Below are positions 33,957-41,324 of a stretch of 64,000 nt of DNA, piece after piece. The stretch spans positions 3,314 to 67,313 of the forward strand of contig JBLIOE010000022.1 of the NCBI GenBank assembly GCA_047639555.1, in the 5' to 3' direction. The position numbers and the translations under genes were made by a program. A model generated the notes under the pieces. It was not told the DNA's origin, made no database searches, and saw nothing but the letters and a program-made list of their open reading frames with translations. The stretch's first letter is position 1. Every line of letters begins with the position of its first letter. This DNA comes from JAJRXC01 sp047639555 (GTDB taxonomy: Bacteria > Actinomycetota > Acidimicrobiia > Acidimicrobiales > Aldehydirespiratoraceae).

Positions 33957-35373
33957 CCCCGTAGCCGACGGGTCAGACCTCGATGGGACCCCCGATGATG
34001 AATTTTTCGACGACGATGAGTTCTTCGACGAGGAAGACGCGCCGGAGAAAGAATCGCACCGTGGAGCGTTCGGCGACTACGGCGGCGCCACCGACGGTCT
34101 CATCGAACGGACGTTTCGCGAGCGCATCATCCTTGTCGGCGTTACCCGAGATGGCGGCGACCCGGCCGTCACGGATGCGTCACTCGACGAGCTCGCGCTG
34201 CTGGTCGACACCGCGGGCGCCGACGCCATCGAGCGGGTGCACCAGAAACGAACGTCGCCCGATCCCGCCACGTTTATCGGGTCGGGAAAGGCCCAAGAGA
34301 TCAAAGAGATCGCGGAGAGGATCGACTGCGACACCGTCGTCTTCGATGATGAGCTAAGTCCCGCTCAGCAATTCAATCTCGAGAAGATCTTTGGTCGGTC
34401 GGCGCTCGACCGCACCGCGGTGATTCTCGACATCTTCGCCCAAAACGCCAGCACCCTCGAGGGTAAGGCGCAGGTGGAGCTTGCTCAGCTGCGGTATCGC
34501 TTGCCGCGGCTTCGCGGGTCCGGCAAAAACCTGTCACAGCAGGGTGGTGGCATCGGCACGCGTGGTCCGGGCGAAACCCAACTCGAAGTGGATCGTCGTC
34601 GTCTGGTGCGCCGAGTCCACAAGCTCGAAGCAGACCTCCGGAAGGTCCAGGCTCATCGCGTTACTCAGACCAAGGCGCGGAGTCGCACCCGAAACCGCGC
34701 GGTCGCTCTGGTTGGCTACACCAACGCAGGCAAGTCTTCGCTGCTCAACCGGCTCACCGACGCCGATGTGTTGGTCGAGGATCGCCTATTCGCCACCCTC
34801 GATGCGACGACTCGCAAGCTCGCGCTGTCGGGTGGTGAGACAGTATTCGCCACCGACACGGTGGGATTTGTTCGCAAGCTTCCGCATCAGCTCGTCACCG
34901 CATTCAAGACCACACTCGATGTTGTTCGCGACGCGGATCTCTTGGTGCATGTCGTCGATGGATCCGGGCCCGACCCTGAAGGTTCGATTGCCGCAGTGCG
35001 CAGCGTGCTCGAGGAGATTGGCGCCGGCGAAGTCCCTGAACTGATGGTCTTCAACAAGTCCGACCAGGGTCCCGGTTCGGCCCGACTGGCGGATCGATAC
35101 GAAGGATCGGTTGCCGCGTCGGCCCAGTCGGGCGAGAACATCGAGCTCTTGATGGCCACGATCGGCGATCGTGTTCGATCGATGACGGAGCTCGCGGAGC
35201 TCGTTGTGCCCTGGGACCGAGGCGACGTACTTGCCGCGGTCCATCGAGAGGGTCAGGTGCTCAGTGAAAGCGCGGAGGAGCACGGCATGCGAGTCAAAGC
35301 CCGACTCGAACCCTCGTCGCTTGGTGCCCTGAAGGAATACGTCGTCCAAAAAACGGGAGCAGAAGACGCGTGA
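33949..35373 (+). CDS. hflX: GTPase HflX
   Basis: A ribosome-associated GTPase that rescues or splits stalled and stressed ribosomes. The 474-residue protein opens with a very acidic stretch (FFDDDEFFDEED), then the N-terminal HflX domain (GSGKAQEIKEI, VFDDELSPAQQFNLEK), the linker RGPGETQLEVDRR and the G domain (GYTNAGKSS near residue 257, DTVGFVRKLP, NKSDQ). The order miaA-dapF-hflX is conserved in actinobacteria. Its stop overlaps the dapC start (GTGA). Confidence 0.95.
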   Translation: MPDPVADGSDLDGTPDDEFFDDDEFFDEEDAPEKESHRGAFGDYGGATDGLIERTFRERIILVGVTRDGGDPAVTDASLDELALLVDTAGADAIERVHQKRTSPDPATFIGSGKAQEIKEIAERIDCDTVVFDDELSPAQQFNLEKIFGRSALDRTAVILDIFAQNASTLEGKAQVELAQLRYRLPRLRGSGKNLSQQGGGIGTRGPGETQLEVDRRRLVRRVHKLEADLRKVQAHRVTQTKARSRTRNRAVALVGYTNAGKSSLLNRLTDADVLVEDRLFATLDATTRKLALSGGETVFATDTVGFVRKLPHQLVTAFKTTLDVVRDADLLVHVVDGSGPDPEGSIAAVRSVLEEIGAGEVPELMVFNKSDQGPGSARLADRYEGSVAASAQSGENIELLMATIGDRVRSMTELAELVVPWDRGDVLAAVHREGQVLSESAEEHGMRVKARLEPSSLGALKEYVVQKTGAEDA

Positions 35374-36476
35374 CGGGCTTTGTTCCACCGGCCTATCCCT
35401 ACGACCGTCTCGATGAGTTTCGAGCGATGGCCGAACAGTTGGACGGCGGGGCAATCGATTGCTCGATCGGCACCCCGTTCGACCCTCCGCCGCAGTCGGT
35501 GATCGACGCGCTCGGCAATTCCGGGAGTGAGCGCAGCTACCCGCCATCGATCGGCACGCTGGCGTTCCGGGAGGCCGCGGCGGCTTGGCTCAAGCGTCAG
35601 CTGGATGTCTCTATCGATCCGGTCTCAGAGATCGGGGCTTGTATCGGCACGAAAGAGTTCGTGGCGAGCACGCCGAATTATTTGAAGCTCCGTTCTCCCG
35701 AACGCGACACGGTATTGTATCCGGCGGTGTCGTATCCGTCCTACGCCATGGGCGCGACGCTCGCCGGTTGCCGGGCTGTCGCCGTGCCGGTTGACGACCG
35801 CTGGCGCATCGATTTGTCGGCGATCACGCCTGATGACGCGGCCCGAGCCTTGTGCCTATGGGTCAACACGCCGGGCAATCCGGCTGGTGGCCTCGACGAT
35901 CTCGCCGCGGTGGCGGCTTGGGGCCGAGCCAACAACGTCCTCATTCTGAGCGACGAGTGTTACGTCGAATTCACCTGGGACGGGGCCGGCCGTACGGTGC
36001 TCGCCGATGGCCTCGATGGTGTGCTCGCCATCCACTCACTGTCGAAGCGATCGAACCTCGCGGGCGCGCGCGCCGGGTTCTACGCGGGTGACTCCACCGT
36101 CGTCCACTATCTGCGCGAAGTGCGGAAGCACGCGGGCTGCATGGTGCCCGGTCCTGTCCAGGCGGCTGCGATTGCCGCGTGGTCGGATCAAACCCATGTC
36201 GACGAGCTGCGCGACACGTATCGAAGGCGTCTCGAGATCGGTGTCGAACTGTTCGCGGCGCTCGACGTTCCGGCCTCAATGCCGGGCGGGGGTTTCTACC
36301 TCTGGGTCGCGGCTCCCGACGGTGACGCATGGGCCCTCGCAGCGACACTTGCCGAACGCGCCGGTGTCATTGTCAGCCCGGGAGAGTTCTACGGCGAACA
36401 GTCTTCGGGGTATGTCCGACTCGCCGTCGTGCAGCCAACCGCTCGTCTCGAACTGGCCCGCGACCGCTTGCGATGA
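35370..36476 (+). CDS. dapC: Succinyldiaminopimelate aminotransferase
   Basis: A 368-residue fold-type I aminotransferase. The PLP lysine is in HSLSKRSNLAGARAGF, with YPSYAMGA, NTPGNPAGG and SDECYVEFTW upstream. In the succinylase lysine route, DapC aminates N-succinyl-2-amino-6-ketopimelate. Family and position among dapF, dapD and dapE make this the best assignment; a general aminotransferase is the alternative. GTG 35370 overlaps the hflX stop, and the next ATG overlaps its own stop (ATGA). Confidence 0.88.
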   Translation: MTGFVPPAYPYDRLDEFRAMAEQLDGGAIDCSIGTPFDPPPQSVIDALGNSGSERSYPPSIGTLAFREAAAAWLKRQLDVSIDPVSEIGACIGTKEFVASTPNYLKLRSPERDTVLYPAVSYPSYAMGATLAGCRAVAVPVDDRWRIDLSAITPDDAARALCLWVNTPGNPAGGLDDLAAVAAWGRANNVLILSDECYVEFTWDGAGRTVLADGLDGVLAIHSLSKRSNLAGARAGFYAGDSTVVHYLREVRKHAGCMVPGPVQAAAIAAWSDQTHVDELRDTYRRRLEIGVELFAALDVPASMPGGGFYLWVAAPDGDAWALAATLAERAGVIVSPGEFYGEQSSGYVRLAVVQPTARLELARDRLR

Positions 36477-37102
36477 ACCTCCCTCCGCCGCCCCCACGGA
36501 CGGCCGCGCCAGCGGCGCGACCCACGCCACGAAAACGTTCGCCCTGGATCTTCATCGGGATTGGCGTCATCGCGGCCGGGGTTCTCGCCGGAACGATGTA
36601 TGCGGGAAGCCAGATCCCCGCGTTCAGTGACCGGGTCGACGCCTTGTCACGGATTGCTCCCGATGGGTCGGCGACGGTGGTAGTCGCTGAACCGGTGGAG
36701 TGGGACATCTTCATCGAACCGTCAACACAATCGCTCAGCGGCACCGCCGTGCGGATCACGAACACGGCCACGGGAGTTGCTGTAGATCTGCGTCGGAGCG
36801 GGAACGTCAGCTACGAATGGTTTGGCCGATCAGGCCGGTCCTTTGCCCGCGTGTCTCTTGACGCCGGCAAGTATGACATCGCCACCCGGGGTGCCGCTTT
36901 CGCCATCGGCATTGACCCGACCGTGGGCTTCCGCCGATGGATCGGCATCACGAGCTTGATCATGGTGCCGGCGGTGATTGGTGGTGTGGTCATCTCAATT
37001 GTGAGCTCAATACGTGACACCCGACGTCGAAACGAAAACTCGGAACCACCCGCCCCTTCCCCGTGGTCATCGGGCGAGTGGCCAGCTGGGCCCGGCCGGT
37101 AG
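36473..37102 (+). CDS. Hypothetical membrane protein with two transmembrane helices
   Basis: A 209-residue protein: a Pro/Arg-rich cytoplasmic N-terminus (MNLPPPPPRTAAPAARPTP), a hydrophobic helix (WIFIGIGVIAAGVLAGTMYA), an extracellular beta-rich domain of about 110 residues, then a second helix (ITSLIMVPAVIGGVVISI) and a short charged tail. ATG 36473 overlaps the dapC stop. I do not recognise a family. It is inserted between dapC and dapD and is probably co-transcribed with them. Confidence 0.75.
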   Translation: MNLPPPPPRTAAPAARPTPRKRSPWIFIGIGVIAAGVLAGTMYAGSQIPAFSDRVDALSRIAPDGSATVVVAEPVEWDIFIEPSTQSLSGTAVRITNTATGVAVDLRRSGNVSYEWFGRSGRSFARVSLDAGKYDIATRGAAFAIGIDPTVGFRRWIGITSLIMVPAVIGGVVISIVSSIRDTRRRNENSEPPAPSPWSSGEWPAGPGR

Positions 37103-37112
37103 GGTTCGATTC

Positions 37113-37937
37113 ATGTCGGATCTGCAATCACGTATCGAATCTCTCTGGGCCGCTCGCGACACCCTCGACGTCGACGACCCCGAGATCATCGCCACGATCC
37201 ATGAGGCGATCAATCAGCTCGACACCGGCGCTGCTCGAGTCGCCGAAGTCGGGGCCGACGGCGGTGTGGTGGTCCACCAATGGTGCAAATACGCGGTCCT
37301 CTTGCTCTTCAAGGTCTCCAAGATGGAGACCATCGAGAACGCGCCGTTTGAATACGCTGACAAGATCCCGCTGAAGACCGATTACATGTCGCGCGGCGTC
37401 CGAGTAGTGCCGGGTGCGCAGGCTCGCTGGGGCAGCTATCAGGCGCCCGGTGTTGTCATGATGCCCAGCTACACCAATATCGGTGCCTACGTCGACGAGA
37501 ACACGATGGTCGACACCTGGGCCACCGTCGGCTCGTGTGCGCAGATCGGCAAGAACGTCCACCTCAGCGGTGGTGTTGGTATCGGTGGTGTGCTTGAGCC
37601 CGCTCAGGCCGCCCCGGTGGTCATCGAAGACGAATGCATGATCGGGAGCCGGTGCATCGTTGCCGAGGGCGCTCGAGTTGGCGAAGGCTCTGTTCTCGGT
37701 GCGGGTGCAATCCTGACCGCATCGATCCCGGTGATCGACGTCGAGACCGGCGAGGAGATCTCCCGCGGCCACGTGCCGCCCTGGAGCGTTGCGGTCTCTG
37801 GCACGCGGCCTCGTGACTTCCCCGGTGGCACGTTTGGGCTTCCGGCGGTGCTGGTGCTGAAGCGTCTGCGTGAAGGTGAACGCCATGACAAGTCGGCGCT
37901 CAACGACATCCTCCGCGACCACGGCGCGGCCACCTGA
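37113..37937 (+). CDS. dapD: Tetrahydrodipicolinate N-succinyltransferase
   Basis: Adds succinate from succinyl-CoA to tetrahydrodipicolinate. The 274-residue protein has the left-handed beta-helix core with MMPSYTNIGAYVDENTMVD and VGSCAQIGKNVHLSGGVGI. Length and wording follow the E. coli-type enzyme closely and not the longer mycobacterial form. ATG 37113 lies ten bases after the preceding gene. It precedes dapE in the same orientation. Confidence 0.95.
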   Translation: MSDLQSRIESLWAARDTLDVDDPEIIATIHEAINQLDTGAARVAEVGADGGVVVHQWCKYAVLLLFKVSKMETIENAPFEYADKIPLKTDYMSRGVRVVPGAQARWGSYQAPGVVMMPSYTNIGAYVDENTMVDTWATVGSCAQIGKNVHLSGGVGIGGVLEPAQAAPVVIEDECMIGSRCIVAEGARVGEGSVLGAGAILTASIPVIDVETGEEISRGHVPPWSVAVSGTRPRDFPGGTFGLPAVLVLKRLREGERHDKSALNDILRDHGAAT

Positions 37938-37955
37938 CAAAATGACGGCTTGTCT

Positions 37956-39035
37956 ATGACTTCGCTCCCTTCCGGCGATCTCTTCGCGCTCACTGCCGCG
38001 CTGATCGACATCCCCTCAGAGAGTCACAACGAGCAGGCAATCACCGACGCGCTCGAATCCGAGTTGCGAACGTTCGAGCATCTTGAGGTCGACCGCATTG
38101 GCGACAACCTGATTGCTCGAACCCAGCTCGGCCGCGAGCGCCGAATCGTGCTCGGCGGTCACACCGACACGGTTCCGGCCGACAACAACGAGCGCGCTCG
38201 GATCGAGGGCGACCGGCTCTATGGACTGGGTGCCACCGACATGAAGGGCGGTATTGCGACGATGTTCGAGCTCGCTCGAACGGTGACCGAGCCGGCTATC
38301 GACGTCACCTATGTGTTTTATGCCCGCGAGGAGATCGCGGTGGTGCACAACGGCCTTCTTGAGGTGGAGGCGGTGCGGCCCGATCTCTTGGTGGGCGATG
38401 TCGCCCTTTTGGGCGAACCCACCCTCGGCGCGATTGAGGCGGGATGTCAGGGCACGATGCGAATCGAGGTCACCCTTGCCGGCCTACGTTCACACACGGC
38501 CCGGCCCTGGATGGGTCGTAACGCCATTCACCGCCTCGGTGTGCTGCTCGGCATTGTTCGCGCGTATGTGCCCCGCGAACCGATTATCGAAGGCTGCACC
38601 TATCACGAAGCGTTGCAGGCAGTACATGTCGAGGGCGGCGTCGCTGGCAATGTGGTGCCCGATCGGGCGATGGTGCGGCTGAACTTTCGATTCGCGCCCG
38701 ACAAGTCGATTGCCGAGGCCGAGGCCGAAATTCGTGAGCTGCTCGATCCCGCGCTCGCCGACCAAGACACCTTCGAAGTGGTCGACGCATCACCGGCTGC
38801 ACTTCCCGGACTTGATGATCCACTGCTCGCCGCCCTCGTGGCTCGCAGCGGTCTTGAGGTCCGGGCAAAGCTGGGCTGGACCGACGTTGCGTTCTTTGCG
38901 CAGCGTGGCGTGCCCGCCAGCAACTTTGGCCCCGGTGACCCGACAATCGCGCACACCGCGGGGGAGTTCGTCGAGCGCGCCTGGCTCGACGACACCCACG
39001 CGGCGCTGCGGGATTTGTTGATTAACGGCGTGTGA
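37956..39035 (+). CDS. dapE: Succinyl-diaminopimelate desuccinylase
   Basis: Removes succinate from N-succinyl-LL-diaminopimelate. The 359-residue M20 metallopeptidase-fold protein has GGHTDTVPADNN, the metal/dimer segment LYGLGATDMKGGIA, the Glu pair YAREEIAVVHNG, and VKGxxSH-like LAGLRSHTARP. It ends with VPASNFGPGD and HTAGEFV. ATG 37956 is preferred over TTG 37950. It converges with lexA, leaving three bases between stops. This completes the dap set in the window. Confidence 0.94.
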   Translation: MTSLPSGDLFALTAALIDIPSESHNEQAITDALESELRTFEHLEVDRIGDNLIARTQLGRERRIVLGGHTDTVPADNNERARIEGDRLYGLGATDMKGGIATMFELARTVTEPAIDVTYVFYAREEIAVVHNGLLEVEAVRPDLLVGDVALLGEPTLGAIEAGCQGTMRIEVTLAGLRSHTARPWMGRNAIHRLGVLLGIVRAYVPREPIIEGCTYHEALQAVHVEGGVAGNVVPDRAMVRLNFRFAPDKSIAEAEAEIRELLDPALADQDTFEVVDASPAALPGLDDPLLAALVARSGLEVRAKLGWTDVAFFAQRGVPASNFGPGDPTIAHTAGEFVERAWLDDTHAALRDLLINGV

Positions 39036-39038
39036 GCC

Positions 39039-39665
39039 TTAGAGCTTGCGCATCACCGTGACGACTCGTCCGAAGATGCGGACCTCACTCGGATCGAACA
39101 CCATCTCGCTGAAGGCCTCGTTGGCCGGAACCAGGACGACTTTGTCATCGCGACGCTGAAGGGTCTTGACCGTGGCTTCTTCGCCGGGAATGCCAGCGAC
39201 GACAATGTCGCCGTTGGGCGCATCATCTTGGGCGCAGACCACGACGAAGTCGCCGTCGAAGATGCCGAGATCGATCATTGACTCGCCGCGTACTCGCAGC
39301 ATGAAGAGGTCGCCGCCGCCGGTGAGGTCGGCGGGCATGGGCACGAGTTCTTCCACGTTCTGCTCGGCGAGCACATCGGTGCCGGCGGCAACGTCGCCAA
39401 CCAGCGGGACGTGTTTCACGGGGCGACGCTCTGAAGTTGACGCTCCGCCGTTGTAGTGCACCTGAATGGCCCGAGGCTTGGCCGGGTCGCGAACGAGGTA
39501 GCCGGCGTCGCGCAAATTGTCGAGGTGCGACTTCACGGTTGCGGGGGAGCGCAGGCCGACGGCTTCACCGATCTCGCGAACTGATGGCGGGTAGCCGCGG
39601 TCACTTTGATGATCAACGATCATTTCGAGGATCTGGCGCTGGCGAGGGGTGAGGGTGTCGGACAT
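39039..39665 (-). CDS. lexA: SOS repressor LexA
   Basis: Represses DNA-damage genes and cleaves itself when RecA is activated. The 208-residue protein has an N-terminal winged helix (TPRQRQILEMIVDH, YPPSVREIGEAVGLRSPATV), the cleavage bond Ala94-Gly95 in DVAAGTD, and the catalytic dyad Ser129 (RGESMID) and Lys167 (ATVKTL). ATG 39665 has GGAGG five bases upstream on the minus strand, excluding the much longer open frame. Three LexA boxes upstream imply autoregulation. Confidence 0.97.
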   Translation of the reverse strand: MSDTLTPRQRQILEMIVDHQSDRGYPPSVREIGEAVGLRSPATVKSHLDNLRDAGYLVRDPAKPRAIQVHYNGGASTSERRPVKHVPLVGDVAAGTDVLAEQNVEELVPMPADLTGGGDLFMLRVRGESMIDLGIFDGDFVVVCAQDDAPNGDIVVAGIPGEEATVKTLQRRDDKVVLVPANEAFSEMVFDPSEVRIFGRVVTVMRKL

Positions 39666-39721
39666 GTCCGCCTCCGGGTTGGGGATTGCTCTGTGGATAC
39701 TTCTGTGGATGATGTTGACAA

Positions 39722-39735
39722 CGAACAAGTGTTCG
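39722..39735. promoter_or_regulatory. LexA box 1 (lexA/LysM operator)
   Basis: CGAAC-AAGT-GTTCG, a perfect GAAC-N4-GTTC palindrome. It is the box nearest lexA, and it falls just downstream of a plus-strand TTGACA at 39715-39720. Confidence 0.88.
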
Positions 39736-39748
39736 GGTTGACTGTAGT

Positions 39749-39762
39749 CGAACGGTTGTTCG
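39749..39762. promoter_or_regulatory. LexA box 2 (lexA/LysM operator)
   Basis: CGAAC-GGTT-GTTCG, a perfect palindrome 27 bases centre to centre from box 1. Confidence 0.88.
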
Positions 39763-39764
39763 TC

Positions 39765-39778
39765 GGAACACATGTTCG
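39765..39778. promoter_or_regulatory. LexA box 3 (lexA/LysM operator)
   Basis: GGAAC-ACAT-GTTCG, perfect in the core and only 16 bases centre to centre from box 2, so two dimers would lie side by side. A degenerate fourth copy, AAAC-ATTC-GTTC at 39781-39792, has one mismatch in the left arm. Confidence 0.85.
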
Positions 39779-39872
39779 TCAAACATTCGTTCGTAGTCAA
39801 GTACCTCTTCAAAATCGCTTCGCTGGACTGCTTCCCCCGGCGAGTGTCACACCCCAGGAGCACACTCTCATC

Positions 39873-40247
39873 ATGACCGCAGCACTTCTTCCCAAACCCG
39901 CCCTCGCCGCTCCCCGCCGCGCCGTTCGTTCGGCTTCCGAGCCGCAAGTGCTGAGCGCAGAGACCTACCGACGGCGTCGGCTCGCCGTCCTTGCCGTCAT
40001 TATTGGCCTGGTGCTCGGCCTAGCGTCATTCGGCCGCCAGGCCGACGCCACACCCACGGCAGAGGCGCAGGCCGCAGAGGCCGTGCTCGTTGTTGTGCAA
40101 CCCGGCGACACCCTGTGGACAATCGCCCAGAACCTCGCTCCCGACTCCGACCCTCGTCCGCTCGTCACTGAGCTTGTCGAGATCGCTGGAGGAGCATCAA
40201 TCCTTCCGGGGCAGCTGCTCACTATCCCCGGGCACGTGCTCGACTGA
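39873..40247 (+). CDS. LysM-domain protein, probable SOS-induced division inhibitor
   Basis: A 124-residue protein: a basic N-terminal cytoplasmic part (AETYRRRRLA), one membrane helix near residues 36-52 (VLAVIIGLVLGLASFG) and a C-terminal LysM fold (VVVQPGDTLWTIAQNLAPDSD, ILPGQLLTIPG) outside the membrane. ATG 39873 follows AGGAG at 39856-39860. A LysM gene divergent from lexA matches mycobacterial Rv2719c and B. subtilis yneA, which are LexA-controlled cell-division or cell-wall effectors. The shared multi-box operator supports that role here. It stops two bases from the convergent RibD-like gene. Confidence 0.82.
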   Translation: MTAALLPKPALAAPRRAVRSASEPQVLSAETYRRRRLAVLAVIIGLVLGLASFGRQADATPTAEAQAAEAVLVVVQPGDTLWTIAQNLAPDSDPRPLVTELVEIAGGASILPGQLLTIPGHVLD

Positions 40248-40249
40248 TT

Positions 40250-40996
40250 TCAGTCCCGCACGTAGCGGGCAAAGAGCAGGTTGTCCTGCTCAAGGAGTCG
40301 TTCGAGCCGCATTCCGGCCGCCATTCCGTCTGGTCCGTCACGAACGATCCGGGCCGAGTCTCCCCCCGCGATTACAGGAGACAGACTCAGACACAGCTCA
40401 TCGATCACTCCGGCGGCGTGGAGGCGTCCGTTGAATCGGGGGCCGCCCTCGGCCAACACCACGTTGGCGCCCCGCTGTAGGAGTTCTTGGAGGATCCCAT
40501 GTGGTTCCGGGTCATCAGTCGTCAACCGCACAACATCGGCGTCGAGGAGCGCGAGGTGCTCCTCGTCCGCTCGTTGACCCGTGATCACGAGTGGACGACT
40601 CTGCCCGGCATCACGTGCGGTGAAGGCGGGGAGGGTCGGGTCGATGTGGCCGCTGGCTGTCACGATCGCGAGTTGGGGCGCAGGGGTGCGGCCGTGACCG
40701 GCCCGAGCGGATTCAAGTTCGTCGCTGGTGAGCGGCATCCGATATCGCTCGGCCGCTGCGGTGGCCGATGCCACCAGCACCCAGTCGCACGAGGCACGAA
40801 TCGCACGAAAGACTGCCTTATCGGCGGGCCCGCCGAGTCCACCGCTCACACCGTCGAGCGCGGTTGCTCCGTCGAGGCTGGCGATCATGTTGCACATCAC
40901 CCACGGCCGGCCGGCCGGCGGCGGTCGATCGTCAGCCAGATAAAGGCCGAGTGGGTCGACGGAGTCGAGAGGGGTCGGAACAAGTTGGCGCACCAT
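40250..40996 (-). CDS. RibD C-terminal-domain reductase (pyrimidine reductase family)
   Basis: A 248-residue protein of the RibD_C/dihydrofolate-reductase-like fold, with MCNMIASLDGATALDGVSGGL, the nucleotide-binding VLAEGGPRFNGRLHAAGVIDEL and LSPVIAGG. Related stand-alone proteins reduce pyrimidine intermediates of riboflavin synthesis or other NADPH substrates; no other rib gene is near. Start ATG 40996. Upstream lies the 328-base nrdJ leader region. Precise substrate unknown. Confidence 0.82.
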   Translation of the reverse strand: MVRQLVPTPLDSVDPLGLYLADDRPPPAGRPWVMCNMIASLDGATALDGVSGGLGGPADKAVFRAIRASCDWVLVASATAAAERYRMPLTSDELESARAGHGRTPAPQLAIVTASGHIDPTLPAFTARDAGQSRPLVITGQRADEEHLALLDADVVRLTTDDPEPHGILQELLQRGANVVLAEGGPRFNGRLHAAGVIDELCLSLSPVIAGGDSARIVRDGPDGMAAGMRLERLLEQDNLLFARYVRD

Positions 40997-41324
40997 TGGC
41001 GACCTTACCGTTCGGGGTTGTCCACCGTGATGTCGACGATCTGTGGAAAGCCTCGGTCATATCCACCGGGAATCCACATGAGGTCCACTTTTCGTCCACA
41101 TGCAACCGCCCGTAGGGTGCTCCCTGCCGTGCGGAACGGGTCGCCAGGATGGTGGTGGCAAACGTTTCGCTCAGAGTCGAATCGCTCCTTGGGGGCCCTA
41201 CGCCTGGGGGGTGTGGGGAGAACGACACCGATGGTGTCGCCCTCTTACCCGGGTCGATCCGTCCGCACGGCACGCTTTTGTTCACCAATCTCACCAGTTT
41301 CACCACCTCGAAGGGAGCCCGCAC
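40997..41324 (+). promoter_or_regulatory. 328-base gap before nrdJ with a cluster of DnaA-box-like motifs
   Basis: No gene is evident. Between 41018 and 41100 there are six TCCAC-type motifs. TTGTCCACC (41018-41026) and TCGTCCACA (41092-41100) each match 8 of 9 positions of the DnaA box. Four more match 6 or 7: 41042-41050 reverse strand, 41059-41067, 41070-41078 and 41081-41089. DnaA control of ribonucleotide reductase is known in E. coli. I see no NrdR box and no cobalamin-riboswitch core. Confidence 0.4.

Noticed and set aside
38067..38076. CGAACGTTCG resembling a LexA site inside dapE
   Set aside because: It lacks the four-base spacer between half-sites and lies in coding sequence.
40997..41324. 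Cobalamin riboswitch before nrdJ
   Set aside because: Expected for a B12-dependent enzyme, but I find no GCCACTG B12-box or matching core fold.
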